A DNA stretch of 64,000 nt from Megasphaera paucivorans (GCF_900103535.1 NZ_FNHQ01000003.1:1-64000); one strand, 5' to 3'. Shown: positions 48,252-57,767, counted from the first letter of the stretch. The notes: generated from the letters alone by a model not told the origin. Numbers and translations are program-made.

Positions 48252-48312
48252 AATCGAGTAGGAGGTCACCCATTGGGACTTTCATCCGTTAGACTGCGTT
48301 CATACCGGGCAC
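48252..48312 (-). mobile_element. Internally deleted group IIC intron relic
   Basis: The minus strand begins GTGCCCGGTATGAACGCAGT, then CTAACGGATGAAAGTCC, like the 5' end of bacterial group IIC introns, and ends GGGTGACCTCCTACTCGATT, like their 3' end (domain VI and splice site). Everything between (most of domain I to V and the maturase gene) is missing. It starts directly after the T tract of the rplS terminator, the normal IIC insertion place. It cannot splice as it stands. Confidence 0.75.
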
Positions 48313-48350
48313 AAAAAAAAACAAGAGTTGGAATAATCCAACTCTTGTTT
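48313..48350 (-). terminator. Terminator of rplS
   Basis: Perfect stem AAACAAGAGTTGGA / TCCAACTCTTGTTT with a four-base loop and nine T on the minus strand. Confidence 0.95.
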
Positions 48351-48363
48351 GTGTTCTTTACTA

Positions 48364-48708
48364 CTAGGACCGTTTTTCGCGAATACGTGCAGCTTTGCCT
48401 GTGAGACCGCGCAAATAATGCAATTTTGCACGACGGACAATACCGCGGCGAACAACTTCAATTCTTGCCAAACGAGGTGAATGTACCAAGAAAGTACGTT
48501 CCACTCCTATGCCATACGAAATACGACGAACCGTGAATGTTTCACGGACACCGCCATTTTGACGGCCGATAACAAGACCTTCAAAAATCTGAATACGTTC
48601 CCTATTGCCTTCTACGACCTTTACATGTACCTTTACGGTATCACCGGGGCGAAAATCAGGAATGTCACTGCGAAGTTGTTCTTGTTCAAGCACACTGATA
48701 ATGTTCAT
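48364..48708 (-). CDS. rplS: Ribosomal protein L19
   Basis: A 114-residue 50S protein at the interface with the 30S subunit. Clear family sequence: [20 protein letters not shown], then [20 protein letters not shown] and [23 protein letters not shown] lies nine bases before the ATG. It is transcribed alone, with its own promoter, leader and strong terminator. Confidence 0.98.
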   Translation of the reverse strand: MNIISVLEQEQLRSDIPDFRPGDTVKVHVKVVEGNRERIQIFEGLVIGRQNGGVRETFTVRRISYGIGVERTFLVHSPRLARIEVVRRGIVRRAKLHYLRGLTGKAARIREKRS

Positions 48709-48798
48709 TTATATTTTCCTCCTTGAGACATTCGTGCCCTGCGGCACCATCACAAACATGGCACATCGCGAAGCGGACAGAGGACTGTCTAGATTAAC
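48709..48798 (-). promoter_or_regulatory. 5' leader of rplS, possible L19 leader RNA
   Basis: About 90 bases between the promoter and the start. They can fold GACAGTCCTCTGTC and GTGCC...GGCAC helices. Firmicutes often have an L19 leader that binds the protein; I cannot confirm the match here. Confidence 0.4.
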
Positions 48799-48804
48799 AG
48801 AGTT

Positions 48805-48833
48805 ATTTTATCACATAATTTACTTGTTGGCAA
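48805..48833 (-). promoter_or_regulatory. Promoter of rplS
   Basis: TTGCCA (48828-48833), 17-base spacer, TAAAAT (48805-48810) on the minus strand. Confidence 0.65.
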
Positions 48834-48846
48834 TACCTTACTTCTT

Positions 48847-49410
48847 TTATTTCGCTGCAGTTTGCGCATTTACCGGTACAAAAGACTTATCCATATGGGC
48901 AATAATCGCTTTATACTTTTCTTTTTTAGACAATGGGTAGGCAATGCCAAAGGAAGCATAGGTGTCTTTATTTAAAACCACTTTTTTATAATAACTCATA
49001 TTATCTTTTTCCCAAGCAATAGCATAATAATTCTTTCCCATGGATTTATTCGTAAGTTTCGGGAAATTAATGATACCCATATCCACATTATAAAGATTCT
49101 GCAGGGTAAAATGCATTGTATTCTCCGCCCCATATACGGTATATGTTGCCCCATCCGCAGGATCAATAAAATTACATCCATCACCGTTTGTTGAAGGAAT
49201 CGCTTCAGTAGCGGTCACGGGTATATCAACAGCATATTGAAAACGTGAATTTTCATACCGGTAGTAGTTGGCATCATTCGTTTTCAATACCTCTACTGTA
49301 TTAATATCGTCATTATCAGCTCCGTTAATATCCGTTGTATTATCGGCAGCAAAAGAAGCTGACATAATCAGCATTGTAATAGCCGCGATCAACAATACTA
49401 TTTTTTTCAT
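48847..49410 (-). CDS. Small exported protein of unknown function
   Basis: A 187-residue protein with a clear signal peptide (MKKIVLLIAAITMLIMSASFAAD; cleavage likely after FAA). The mature part has RYENSRFQYAVDIPVTATEA and YTVYGAENTMHF, a pattern seen in small periplasmic proteins of Negativicutes; I do not recognise a named family. No lipobox cysteine. The ATG follows AAGGAAGGG. The gene stands between rplS and glyS and is not overlapping either. Confidence 0.75.
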   Translation of the reverse strand: MKKIVLLIAAITMLIMSASFAADNTTDINGADNDDINTVEVLKTNDANYYRYENSRFQYAVDIPVTATEAIPSTNGDGCNFIDPADGATYTVYGAENTMHFTLQNLYNVDMGIINFPKLTNKSMGKNYYAIAWEKDNMSYYKKVVLNKDTYASFGIAYPLSKKEKYKAIIAHMDKSFVPVNAQTAAK

Positions 49411-49505
49411 TTTAATCCCTTCCTTTCAATTAAAATTGTACATTTACTATACCATATTACATCACATTATACTATTAAAAAAAGTCACAAAAATATTACA
49501 AAAAG

Positions 49506-51557
49506 TTAAGATAGTTTCTTTATATCTCCCAGCGGACTAATAAGGCTGAATGTCAATGCCAGAAGATAAAGGCGATTATTCTTAACTTCTTCCTGTTTAT
49601 GCATGACAAGTACATGATCAAGAAATTCGTTAATAGCCGCCACTCCTTCCTGCAAAACAGCAATAACACCATCATAATCATAGCCAGCATATAATGCAGA
49701 CAGTTTAGACTGCATATACTCGCAGGTTTGATACAGTTTCTTTTCTTCCGCCGTTTCAAACAATTCTGGTTTTACATCTGTAATTTTCGTATCTTTAATC
49801 ATGTTTTCCACACGAGTAAAAGCCTGTAATATATCAGTCTGGCTCATGATGTCAGCATTCGTCAGCGCTTGTGCCCGCTGTTCTGCCTCCGAAGCATCCA
49901 GCGTATCCGCACAAAGGACACAATCAATGATATGATAATCCATTCCTCTCTCTTGGAAAATATTTTTCAGACGCAAACGAAAATACGCATTGAGTTGTTC
50001 TACGATTTTCTTTTGTTTTTCTGCCGGAACACCTAAAAGATTTAAGATAAAACGAAACACTTCGCTGCAGTCCAGTTTCCAATGAGCTTCCATAAGGATG
50101 TTCAAAATGCCAATAGTCTGACGACGCAGTGCAAATGGGTCCTGCGATCCTGTAGGAATGAGGCCCAAACTAAAGGAGCCGGCAATAGTATCAAATTTAT
50201 CAGCAAGACCCAAAATTTTACCCATCACCGTTTGCGGCAATTCATCACCGGCAAAACGCGGCAAATATTGTTCATTTATTGCTAAGGCAACTGCTTCCTT
50301 TTCGCCATCAATGCGGGCATATTCCATTCCCATAATACCTTGCAATTCTGTAAACTCTGCCACCATTTGCGTTAAAAGATCCGTTTTAGCTAATTGAGCT
50401 GCTCTCACTAATAAAGTATCTTCTATCTCAACGATAGAAAGTGTATCCTTCAAAAAGACAGTAATTGCTTCCAGGCGTTTTGCTTTATCATAAAGTGTTC
50501 CCAATCCATCCTGGAAAACAATTTTCTTCAAATCTTCAACACGATCAATCAATTTTGTTTTCCGATCTTCATCAAAAAAGAATTTTGCATCATCCAGACG
50601 TGCACGAAGTACACGTTCGTTCCCGTGTTGAACGGTTTCTAAATGATATGCATTACCATTCCGTACAGTAAGAAACATATTCATTAATTTCCCATCTTTA
50701 TCTTTCATGGGAAAATACCGTTGATGGTCTTTCATCGGTGTAATGATAGCCGCTTCCGGTAATTGCAGAAATGCTTCGTCAAAATTGCCGCATAACGCGG
50801 TTGGATATTCAACTAGATACATGACTTCTTCGAGCAGGTCTTTATCCATTATGATTGTCCCGCCTTTTTCTTCTGCCAATTTCTGCAATCCTGACAGAAT
50901 CATCTGTTTCCGTTCCTCAGGATCAACAATAACGAAATGTTCTTTCATGATTTTTCTATACTCTTTCATGGAAGAAATCAAAAAATCTCCATCACTTAAA
51001 AAGCGATGTCCGCGGCTTCGATTCCCGGTATGTACATGCGCAATTTCAAAAGGTATTACATCTGTATCTAACAGTGCTACCATCCATCGGATAGGGCGGA
51101 CAAAACGAACATCTTCATTCCCCCAAATCATGCTTTTAGGGAAGTTCAAGGATAGGATAATATTTTTTAAAATATCCGGAAGTAATCCTTGAGTGGGAAC
51201 TCCGGCACAGGTCACGTTAGCATATACATATCCATTTTCAACGACCAAATCTTCTACATTTATTTTCTGACCGCGAGCAAATCCCAAGGCTGCTTTGGTG
51301 GGATTCCCCGCAGCATCAAACGCAATTTTAACAGAAGGTCCTTTATTTTTTGAAAAAATATCTTTTTGCTTATCTGCAACTTCGCTGATACAAAGAACGA
51401 TACGGCGAGGCGTCCCCAGGGAACATATAGTTCCACAGGAAATATTCGCTTCTGCAAATTTTTCACCAGCCAGTTCCTTGATCTGCAATAACACATTTGG
51501 CATATAGTGAGCTGGTATTTCTTCCGTGCCTATTTCCAGCAATACATCTTTGCTCAT
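49506..51557 (-). CDS. glyS: Glycyl-tRNA synthetase beta subunit
   Basis: A 683-residue beta subunit that binds tRNA-Gly in the alpha2-beta2 enzyme. Typical sequence: MSKDVLLEIGTEEIPAHYMP at the start, RPIRWMVALLD, the HD-like central region and the C-terminal anticodon-binding region (FTRVENMIKD). The ATG directly follows the glyQ stop codon, which suggests translational coupling; AAGGAGG lies in the end of glyQ. Confidence 0.96.
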   Translation of the reverse strand: MSKDVLLEIGTEEIPAHYMPNVLLQIKELAGEKFAEANISCGTICSLGTPRRIVLCISEVADKQKDIFSKNKGPSVKIAFDAAGNPTKAALGFARGQKINVEDLVVENGYVYANVTCAGVPTQGLLPDILKNIILSLNFPKSMIWGNEDVRFVRPIRWMVALLDTDVIPFEIAHVHTGNRSRGHRFLSDGDFLISSMKEYRKIMKEHFVIVDPEERKQMILSGLQKLAEEKGGTIIMDKDLLEEVMYLVEYPTALCGNFDEAFLQLPEAAIITPMKDHQRYFPMKDKDGKLMNMFLTVRNGNAYHLETVQHGNERVLRARLDDAKFFFDEDRKTKLIDRVEDLKKIVFQDGLGTLYDKAKRLEAITVFLKDTLSIVEIEDTLLVRAAQLAKTDLLTQMVAEFTELQGIMGMEYARIDGEKEAVALAINEQYLPRFAGDELPQTVMGKILGLADKFDTIAGSFSLGLIPTGSQDPFALRRQTIGILNILMEAHWKLDCSEVFRFILNLLGVPAEKQKKIVEQLNAYFRLRLKNIFQERGMDYHIIDCVLCADTLDASEAEQRAQALTNADIMSQTDILQAFTRVENMIKDTKITDVKPELFETAEEKKLYQTCEYMQSKLSALYAGYDYDGVIAVLQEGVAAINEFLDHVLVMHKQEEVKNNRLYLLALTFSLISPLGDIKKLS

Positions 51558-52433
51558 TTACTTATCCTCCTTTAACATAGGAAATCCCAATTTTTCTCGT
51601 TGTTCCAAATATCCTTTGGCACAAGCACGCGCCAAATTACGAACACGTCCTATAAAAGCAGCCCGTTCACTGACACTAATTGCACCGCGTGCATCAAGGA
51701 GATTAAAAGCATGGGAACATTTTAAAGCATAATCATAGGCTGGAAGAACAAATCCCGATTTAATAATACGCATAGCTTCTGTTTCATATAAATCAAATAA
51801 ATGAAACAAAAGTTTTGCATCACTAATCTGGAATGCATAGGTAGATTGTTCCACTTCATTTTGATGAAAAATATCTCCATATGTAATGCCTTCCGTCCAT
51901 TCCAAATCATATACATTATCTTTTTGCTGTATATACATGGCCAGCCGTTCCATGCCATATGTTATTTCTGAAGAAACAGGCTTGACATCAATACCGCCAA
52001 CTTGCTGAAAATATGTAAACTGTGTAATTTCCATGCCATCCAGCCATACTTCCCAACCCAGCCCCCATGCACCTAATGTCGGTGATTCCCAATTATCTTC
52101 GACAAAGCGGATATCATGTTCTTCTGCTTTAATGCCAAGTTTTGCCAAACTTTCCAAATAAAGCTCTTGGATATTATCAGGCGATGGCTTGCAAATAACT
52201 TGGAACTGATGATGTTGATACAATCGATTCGGATTATCGCCATAACGTCCGTCAGCTGGCCGGCGTGATGGCTCTACATATGCCACATGCCAAGGTTCCG
52301 GTCCCAAAGTACGCAAAAAAGTTGCAGGATTCATCGTACCCGCTCCCTTTTCTACATCATACGGTTCTTGAATAATGCAGCCTTGGGAAGACCAAAAGTG
52401 TTTCAATGCAAAAATCATTTCCTGAAAATTCAT
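51558..52433 (-). CDS. glyQ: Glycyl-tRNA synthetase alpha subunit
   Basis: A 291-residue class II catalytic subunit. Signature blocks are [37 protein letters not shown] (motif 2 region) and [20 protein letters not shown] with the motif 3 region [20 protein letters not shown] precedes the ATG. Controlled by the glycine T-box upstream. Confidence 0.97.
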   Translation of the reverse strand: MNFQEMIFALKHFWSSQGCIIQEPYDVEKGAGTMNPATFLRTLGPEPWHVAYVEPSRRPADGRYGDNPNRLYQHHQFQVICKPSPDNIQELYLESLAKLGIKAEEHDIRFVEDNWESPTLGAWGLGWEVWLDGMEITQFTYFQQVGGIDVKPVSSEITYGMERLAMYIQQKDNVYDLEWTEGITYGDIFHQNEVEQSTYAFQISDAKLLFHLFDLYETEAMRIIKSGFVLPAYDYALKCSHAFNLLDARGAISVSERAAFIGRVRNLARACAKGYLEQREKLGFPMLKEDK

Positions 52434-52448
52434 CTGTTTTCCCTCCTA

Positions 52449-52675
52449 AAATACAAAAAATCCCTGTAACATTAATAAATGTTACAGGGACGAGTACACA
52501 CTTACCCGCGGTTCCACCCTGATTGGTCGGTAAGACCCACTTCATTCTTTCGGCTTTTACGCATTCCTATCCGGAACTTCCTGCCGGAGCCTTCGAAGCG
52601 CCTTCAGCACACAACAGGCTCGCACTATTCCTGTTTCGCTTTTATATGCCTACTACTCTCCTGCATCGCTCATAT
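52449..52675 (-). promoter_or_regulatory. Glycine T-box riboswitch of glyQS
   Basis: T-box AGGGTGGAACCGCGGGTAAG (about 52501-52520) followed by the terminator TCCCTGTAACATT...AATGTTACAGGGA (52469-52499) and T's. Stem I is short, as in other glyQS leaders lacking stem II; the likely specifier GGC is at 52600-52602 in CTGAAGGCGCTTC. The 5' end overlaps the end of the sulfatase gene. Confidence 0.9.
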
Positions 52676-54746
52676 GGACCATCTTAGCAAACTTGTCCGA
52701 AAAAGTCAATGACGAAACAGAGGGTCGCCCTGCCTCTTTCAATAATTCCGGATGACGCAATAAATAAGCCGATAAATTCCGTTCTGCTTCAGAAATATGT
52801 ATATACGGAGTATTTCCCATATTTACTTGTTCACCCGATATCGCCGCAAGCATCTGATAATAATTATCACTATAATCACCGATTGCTTCAGCTGTCAGCC
52901 AATGATATGGTGTAACCACACGAGAAAGCTTCTCCGTAAGCGGCGGTACTAATGAATAATATTCAAACCCTGCTGGTCCTATCAATTCCATAATCGTAGG
53001 CATAATATTCATATGCCCGCCAATCATATTACCCGCCAAAATATTCTGTGTAATATCAGGATGCTGCATCATAAACACCGGACAGTGCAGTTCTCTGAAC
53101 GTATATGTCCGCTGCATAAGCGATGTATGCTGCAATTCGCCGCAAGAACCGCCGTGATCCCCCGTGAAAATGAATAAGCTGTCCTTATAGCACCGTTTCA
53201 TCCGCTCTATAAAGTTGCTGATAGCCTGATCAGAGTACCAGAAGGTTCCCAACACAGATTGTATACCCTTATTATGCTTCACATCATCAGGAGCATCCGG
53301 CATAATGCGTTCTGTATCAAAACCCAGTTCTCCTAAATTCATCTTGTACGGGCCATGGTTGGACGTAGTGTATACAAAATGAAACTGCAACGGATGAACA
53401 TCATCCTGTTCAATCAATTCTGCGGTTTTATCAAGAAAAACACCATCATACACACCCACCCAGCTCATCGGCGCGTTCGGACCGCAAAAATCTGTCGCAG
53501 CCATGGCCCGGTCAAAACCGCACGCCGGGCAAAAATGCTGAAAATTTCCATGTGCCAAACTGCCGCCATACCAATAGGAGGAATGATATCCCAGTTTTCT
53601 AAGCTGCACCGGCAACGACGTCGGTACCGTTCCCCGCCAAAAAGCCTCCCGTTCATTCAGCTCCAGCCCTGCATCAAATATCCCCGACATAAGACTCACG
53701 ATCGAAGGTCTGGAGATAATACCTGCGGAAAGAAAATTAGATATTACGGCTGCGGAAGGATCATTCATTAAAGATTTTATTCCGTCCGCAACATGAAGTG
53801 ATTGTAAAAACGGATCTACATAGTTTTGCCCGTAACTTTCTCCCACAATAAGAAAAATGTGAGATGGCGGCTTAATCATTGATCCTTTAGCTATTCGTCT
53901 GCTCATATATACCGGATTTTTTTGGATAGGAAGAGCTGCACCTATTTCTTTGGCTGCCGTTTCAAAAGACTGCATATCCTCTTCATCTGTGTGCTTTAAA
54001 GAATCATTCATTGGATGTTCTGCCAAATATTCCAACGCAACTAAATCGTCCATTGCCGCCTTGGAAAGAAATACATCGTTTTTCACAATATCCGGGATAG
54101 TATCCCATTCCGGTTTATCATCATGAATCAAAGTCCCGCCATATCGAAAAAAATAAAAGCCCAGACCTACCACCAACACAATAAGTACATTAAAACCATA
54201 TGACACCACAGGCAAAGAAAAATGAGGATATGCCACGGAAGGAAATCTAATCAGCAGCGTTAAAATAATCCAGCATGCAAAGGTATACGGAATTGCTCCT
54301 AAAATAGCAGTCCAGCCATGATATTGGTTTAAAAAGACATCTATTAAATTGCGTTTATTAGCCTTGCGTCCCAATAAAACCAATCCATTAAATGTATCAT
54401 GGAACTGAAAATAAAAAATCATTTTTCCCACAAAAGCTGCATATAATATCGCAGCGTATATAGTTCCGCCCATTAAACGAACGAAGTTTGCATGGCTATG
54501 CCAATAGGGGAATACTAACCCCGGAAGCGTTATCAGCAGTAAGGAAAATAAAAATACATAGGCATTAAAATCCATGCCCCACCAAAAACCAAAGCGAAAA
54601 CATTCTTTTACTACTTTCCACTTTCCTTTTAAAGAATATGGTTTATATGTATAAATAAATATCCCGCGAAAAACAGCACAAAGAACAGGAAAAAAAACAA
54701 ACAATTTAATGTCCTGCTGCATAGAAATATAAAATTGCTCAAACAT
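52653..54746 (-). CDS. LTA synthase-like sulfatase, membrane phosphoglycerol/phosphoethanolamine transferase family
   Basis: A 697-residue protein with about five membrane segments in the first 240 residues and an extracytoplasmic sulfatase-type domain from about 300. Metal motifs are IFLIVGESYGQNY (Glu), FTGDHGGSCGE (Asp, His) and TTSNHGPYKM (His). The nucleophile region aligned to LtaS-type SGGTRT reads SAGIISRPSIVSLMSG, so the nucleophile would be Ser instead of Thr. Substrate is unknown: Negativicutes have an outer membrane, so lipoteichoic acid is not the obvious product. ATG after AAAGGAG; own promoter. Confidence 0.82.
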   Translation of the reverse strand: MFEQFYISMQQDIKLFVFFPVLCAVFRGIFIYTYKPYSLKGKWKVVKECFRFGFWWGMDFNAYVFLFSLLLITLPGLVFPYWHSHANFVRLMGGTIYAAILYAAFVGKMIFYFQFHDTFNGLVLLGRKANKRNLIDVFLNQYHGWTAILGAIPYTFACWIILTLLIRFPSVAYPHFSLPVVSYGFNVLIVLVVGLGFYFFRYGGTLIHDDKPEWDTIPDIVKNDVFLSKAAMDDLVALEYLAEHPMNDSLKHTDEEDMQSFETAAKEIGAALPIQKNPVYMSRRIAKGSMIKPPSHIFLIVGESYGQNYVDPFLQSLHVADGIKSLMNDPSAAVISNFLSAGIISRPSIVSLMSGIFDAGLELNEREAFWRGTVPTSLPVQLRKLGYHSSYWYGGSLAHGNFQHFCPACGFDRAMAATDFCGPNAPMSWVGVYDGVFLDKTAELIEQDDVHPLQFHFVYTTSNHGPYKMNLGELGFDTERIMPDAPDDVKHNKGIQSVLGTFWYSDQAISNFIERMKRCYKDSLFIFTGDHGGSCGELQHTSLMQRTYTFRELHCPVFMMQHPDITQNILAGNMIGGHMNIMPTIMELIGPAGFEYYSLVPPLTEKLSRVVTPYHWLTAEAIGDYSDNYYQMLAAISGEQVNMGNTPYIHISEAERNLSAYLLRHPELLKEAGRPSVSSLTFSDKFAKMVHMSDAGE
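52681..52709 (-). promoter_or_regulatory. Promoter of glyQS within the sulfatase gene
   Basis: TTGACT (52704-52709), exactly 17-base spacer, TAAGAT (52681-52686), inside the last 20 codons of the sulfatase gene. The transcript would start near 52674, before the sulfatase stop codon. Confidence 0.7.
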
Positions 54747-54809
54747 GTAATAACTCCTTTATTCTCATAATAAAACTATTTGCATTAAAATAGTTTTCTA
54801 TACTCTCTC

Positions 54810-54837
54810 ATTATAATTAAACTGTAGAAAAAGTCAA
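54810..54837 (-). promoter_or_regulatory. Promoter of the sulfatase gene
   Basis: TTGACT (54832-54837), 16-base spacer, TATAAT (54810-54815) on the minus strand, divergent from the tRNA promoter. Confidence 0.65.
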
Positions 54838-54861
54838 ATAAACTTTTATGTTATCTTTTTA

Positions 54862-54890
54862 TTGACGAAGGACAGTAACTATGATAAGAT
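54862..54890 (+). promoter_or_regulatory. Promoter of tRNA-Ser
   Basis: TTGACG (54862-54867), 17-base spacer, TAAGAT (54885-54890), about 16 bases before the mature tRNA. Confidence 0.75.
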
Positions 54891-54906
54891 TTTTATGTTG
54901 ACTCTT

Positions 54907-54995
54907 GGAGCGGTATCGAAGTGGTCATAACGGGGCTGACTCGAAATCAGTTGATCCGAAAGGGTCCGTGGGTTCGAATCCCACCCGCTCCGCCA
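54907..54995 (+). tRNA. tRNA-Ser (anticodon CGA)
   Basis: 89 bases with an encoded CCA end. Acceptor stem GGAGCGG/CCGCTCC, discriminator G, long variable arm typical of serine tRNAs, T arm GTGGGTTCGAATCCCAC. The anticodon loop CTCGAAA gives CGA, which reads UCG. AT-rich, mobile-type DNA follows directly. Confidence 0.97.
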
Positions 54996-55004
54996 TTCAT
55001 AAAG

Positions 55005-55050
55005 CGCATCATTAAGCTGTTTGTCAGACTTGATGGTGCGTTTTTATTTT
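55005..55050 (+). terminator. Terminator of tRNA-Ser
   Basis: Stem CGCATCATTAAG / CTTGATGGTGCG (with G-T pairs), then TTTTTATTTTT. Confidence 0.85.
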
Positions 55051-55402
55051 TCTTATTTTTCGGATTTTTCCCGACCTTCTACCCCAATCGTCATTTTTCT
55101 GCATCGGCCTAAAAATGATAATTTTCTCAAATATACAAAGTGCTTCATAAATATATAGCGCACAAAAATAACCCCCTGAATAATCAAACAGGGGGTTGGA
55201 TTATTTAATAGCGTTCATTCTCTTTTCAGCTACAAAGTAATAATTTCTTACCTACATACACATAATGCATGATATTCATATAATTCTACACCTCAACTTG
55301 GTCCAATGGTATCTCGGTTAAGAACCCTTTACATATTTTATCAATTTTATTTATTGCAGTTATTACTATATTATAAGAAATAAATCTTCCGGTTTCATTC
55401 TT
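55051..55402. other. AT-rich intergenic region with two hairpins
   Basis: Contains a small TCATTTTT/AAAAATGA inverted repeat (55091-55120) and the terminator at 55170-55197. No open frame with a ribosome binding site. No copy of the tRNA 3' end (attachment repeat) is seen. Confidence 0.5.
55170..55197 (-). terminator. Terminator downstream of the DUF4020-like gene
   Basis: Stem AACCCCCTG / CAGGGGGTT followed on the minus strand by ATTTTTG. Confidence 0.75.
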
Positions 55403-56518
55403 TTATGAATTTAGTATTACACTTGAATTACTCGTTAAAATACTATTTCTTAATTCCGGTGCACTTTCTAAACCAAGTCTTGCCAGACTATCAATAATTA
55501 ATCTTACACTTGTTTCATCTGCTCGAGCTGAAATCAAATCTCCAACAATTTCAGCCACTGTATCGCGAGGGGAAAACGGACAGTTCGCCGACATAATTAA
55601 ACAATTTAAAAGTTTAGCAATATCATCAGGATATTGCTTCGCTAATTTTTTTTTATCAATCTTCCAATATAGCAAAACATCATTTATACACGGAATGGTA
55701 ACATTACAAATATATGATACAAATTCAGGAATATGTTTGTTCATAAAAGGTAACCAGCCAATCATTTCTTCAATTTCTTTATCTTCTAAAGCTAGCGGCA
55801 CCCCTTCAATACGATTTTTTAAGTACTGTTGAAGCCATTTATCCCATACCATCTGTGCTGCATAACAATCACTTTCTAAAATTAATTCAAAATATGCTTT
55901 ATTATCTTTTGTTAATCCATTATAATATTTTACATTTTTATGTATTTTAGAAATACTATGGAGTATAAATTCAGTCAATTTACCCCCTGTATTATTTATT
56001 GCTTCTTCAGCCCATTTTTCACTAATTGTGTCATCAATCACTTCACCCTCATCAATATAAATCTTCAACAATTGATAGGCAAAACATTCTGCATGGATAA
56101 TAGATTCTAAAGGAATACCATCCGATTCTTTTTGGATAGAACTCAAAAGCAATTTAGCAACATTATTTCCAATATATAATAGGTCTTTATGTTGTTCAAT
56201 CAGTGACAATATCTTTTCCCACTGCTCTGGCAAAATTTTTCCTTTCTCAAATCCTTCAAAAATACCGCCCCATAAATCACTTTTCCAAAGTTCTTTTTGA
56301 GATAAAATTTGAAATAGACTAACTCCCCAATCAAAATTACTCGCCACTACTTCCGCTACAACAGTAATAAGACCACACCTACTGGGTTCATTGAATAAAT
56401 TAACCGAATTTTCCTTGAATTCAATCAAAAAATCAATAATTTCACTTGGTTTTTTATTAAGTAGTTCTTCTTTTTGAATAGGGCTTATAAATGTCTTAAA
56501 CTTCGCTTTTGGCTGAAT
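55403..56518 (-). pseudogene. 5'-truncated DUF4020-like gene, possible SIR2-type defence protein remnant
   Basis: About 370 codons of an all-helical protein whose 5' part is missing: the first five codons of the open frame (56533-56519) come from the IS3-family terminal repeat, so the real start is lost. The pattern (GGKLTEFILHSISKI, then a long helical-repeat region, SARADETSVRLIIDSLARLG near the end) resembles DUF4020, which I know as the C-terminal part of large SIR2-domain proteins found in defence regions. This assignment is tentative. No SIR2 domain remains beyond the IS. Codon use is AT-rich compared with the core genes. Confidence 0.5.
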
Positions 56519-56608
56519 GTATAATGGTCTCATAAATTAAGACATTTTGGGAGCCCGTTTATAATGAACCTGATATACTGTAGATAACACTTGAAAGAAG
56601 GTTCATTT

Positions 56609-56956
56609 ATGTCCCGGAAAAGAAGACATTTCACAGCAAAATTCAAATCGGATCTAGTTCTCGAACTGCTCAAGGGCGAGAAAGATCTCCATGCAATAGC
56701 TATAGAAAATAGCATACAACCAAATCTTTTGCGAAACTGGAAAAAAGAATTTCTCGATAAAGCCTCTGTTGTATTCGATGATTCCCGAGAGGAGCATATC
56801 AGAGAAAAACTAGATGAGGAACGCAAAGAGAAAGAAGCATATGCTAAAAAGGTTGGCCAACTCACCATGCAGGTGGACTGGTTGAAAAAAAAATCTACAG
56901 AACTGCTTGGACCTGGCTACGAAAGTAAATTTAGTCCGAAACCTTTTGATGACTAA
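56609..56956 (+). CDS. IS3-family transposase OrfA
   Basis: A 115-residue helix-turn-helix protein beginning MSRKRRHFTAKFKSDLVLEL, followed by a leucine-zipper-like helix (LDEERKEKEAYAKKVGQLTM). It binds the terminal repeats and is normally joined to OrfB by a -1 frameshift. GAAGG lies seven bases before the ATG at 56609. It overlaps orfB by eight bases. Intact, but without a working orfB. Confidence 0.88.
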   Translation: MSRKRRHFTAKFKSDLVLELLKGEKDLHAIAIENSIQPNLLRNWKKEFLDKASVVFDDSREEHIREKLDEERKEKEAYAKKVGQLTMQVDWLKKKSTELLGPGYESKFSPKPFDD

Positions 56957-57767
56957 AGAACTTCCCGCATAGAAAGGCGCTGAATTACTTGAAGTAAATC
57001 GTACCAGCATCTACTACCAAGGCACACCTATTTCATCAGAAGAGCTTGCCTGTAAAGCTGTCATAGATCGTATTCATACGGATAATCCCGCTTGGGGGGC
57101 GCGTCAAATGTCATCCCAACTCAAAAGCCTCGGTTACTTGGTCGGCCGCAGGAAAGCCCGTCGGTATATGACGGAAATGGGTATGGACGCGATATATCCA
57201 AAGATAAATCTGTCCAAACGTATGCAACAGGCGAAGGTATGCCCGTATTTGCTGCGGAATGCTGTAATAACTCGGCCAAATCAAGCATGGTCAATTGACA
57301 TCACCTATATTCCCATCAAACGAGGATTCCTTTATTTAACCGCTGTCATCGACTGGTATAGCCGATGCATTGTTGGCTGGGAAGTAGATGACACATTAGA
57401 CACCAGAATGGTCACCCATGCGCTCAAAAGAGCATTTAAAGTTGCGAAACCGCTAATTTTAAACTCAGATCAGGGTTGCCAGTTCACTAGCAAGGAGTAT
57501 ATTAAGTTTTTAAAGGAAAATAAGGTGCGCCAAAGCATGGATGGCAAGAGACGCTGAGCTGACAACATCATGATTGAACGTTGGTTCCGAAGTTTCAAGT
57601 ATGAGGAAGCTTAGCTGACTCAGTATGGCAATCTCAAAGAGGCGCGTCAAGCAATTAAAAATTATATCCAGACCTACAATTTTAAACGGAATCATTCAGC
57701 AATTGATTATCAGGCTCCAGCTACGCTGTACTATCCAGCAATGCTAATAGATTATGCCACGGCTTAA
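56949..57767 (+). pseudogene. IS3-family transposase OrfB with three in-frame stop codons
   Basis: A 272-codon frame with rve/DDE integrase signatures: SIDITYIPIKRGFLYL (first Asp), LILNSDQGCQF (second Asp) and NIMIERWFRSF (Glu). TAG at 56970-56972, TGA at 57555-57557 and TAG at 57612-57614 interrupt it; the second and third separate the last catalytic Glu from the rest. Flanking sequence stays in one frame, so these are point mutations and not frameshifts. The element should be unable to move by itself. Confidence 0.85.

Noticed and set aside
54921-55112. 63-codon plus-strand frame after 54921
   Set aside because: It runs through the tRNA-Ser gene and its terminator.
55300-55340. tRNA-like stretch GGTCCAATGGTATCTCGGTT
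   Set aside because: No acceptor stem or T arm can be formed around it.
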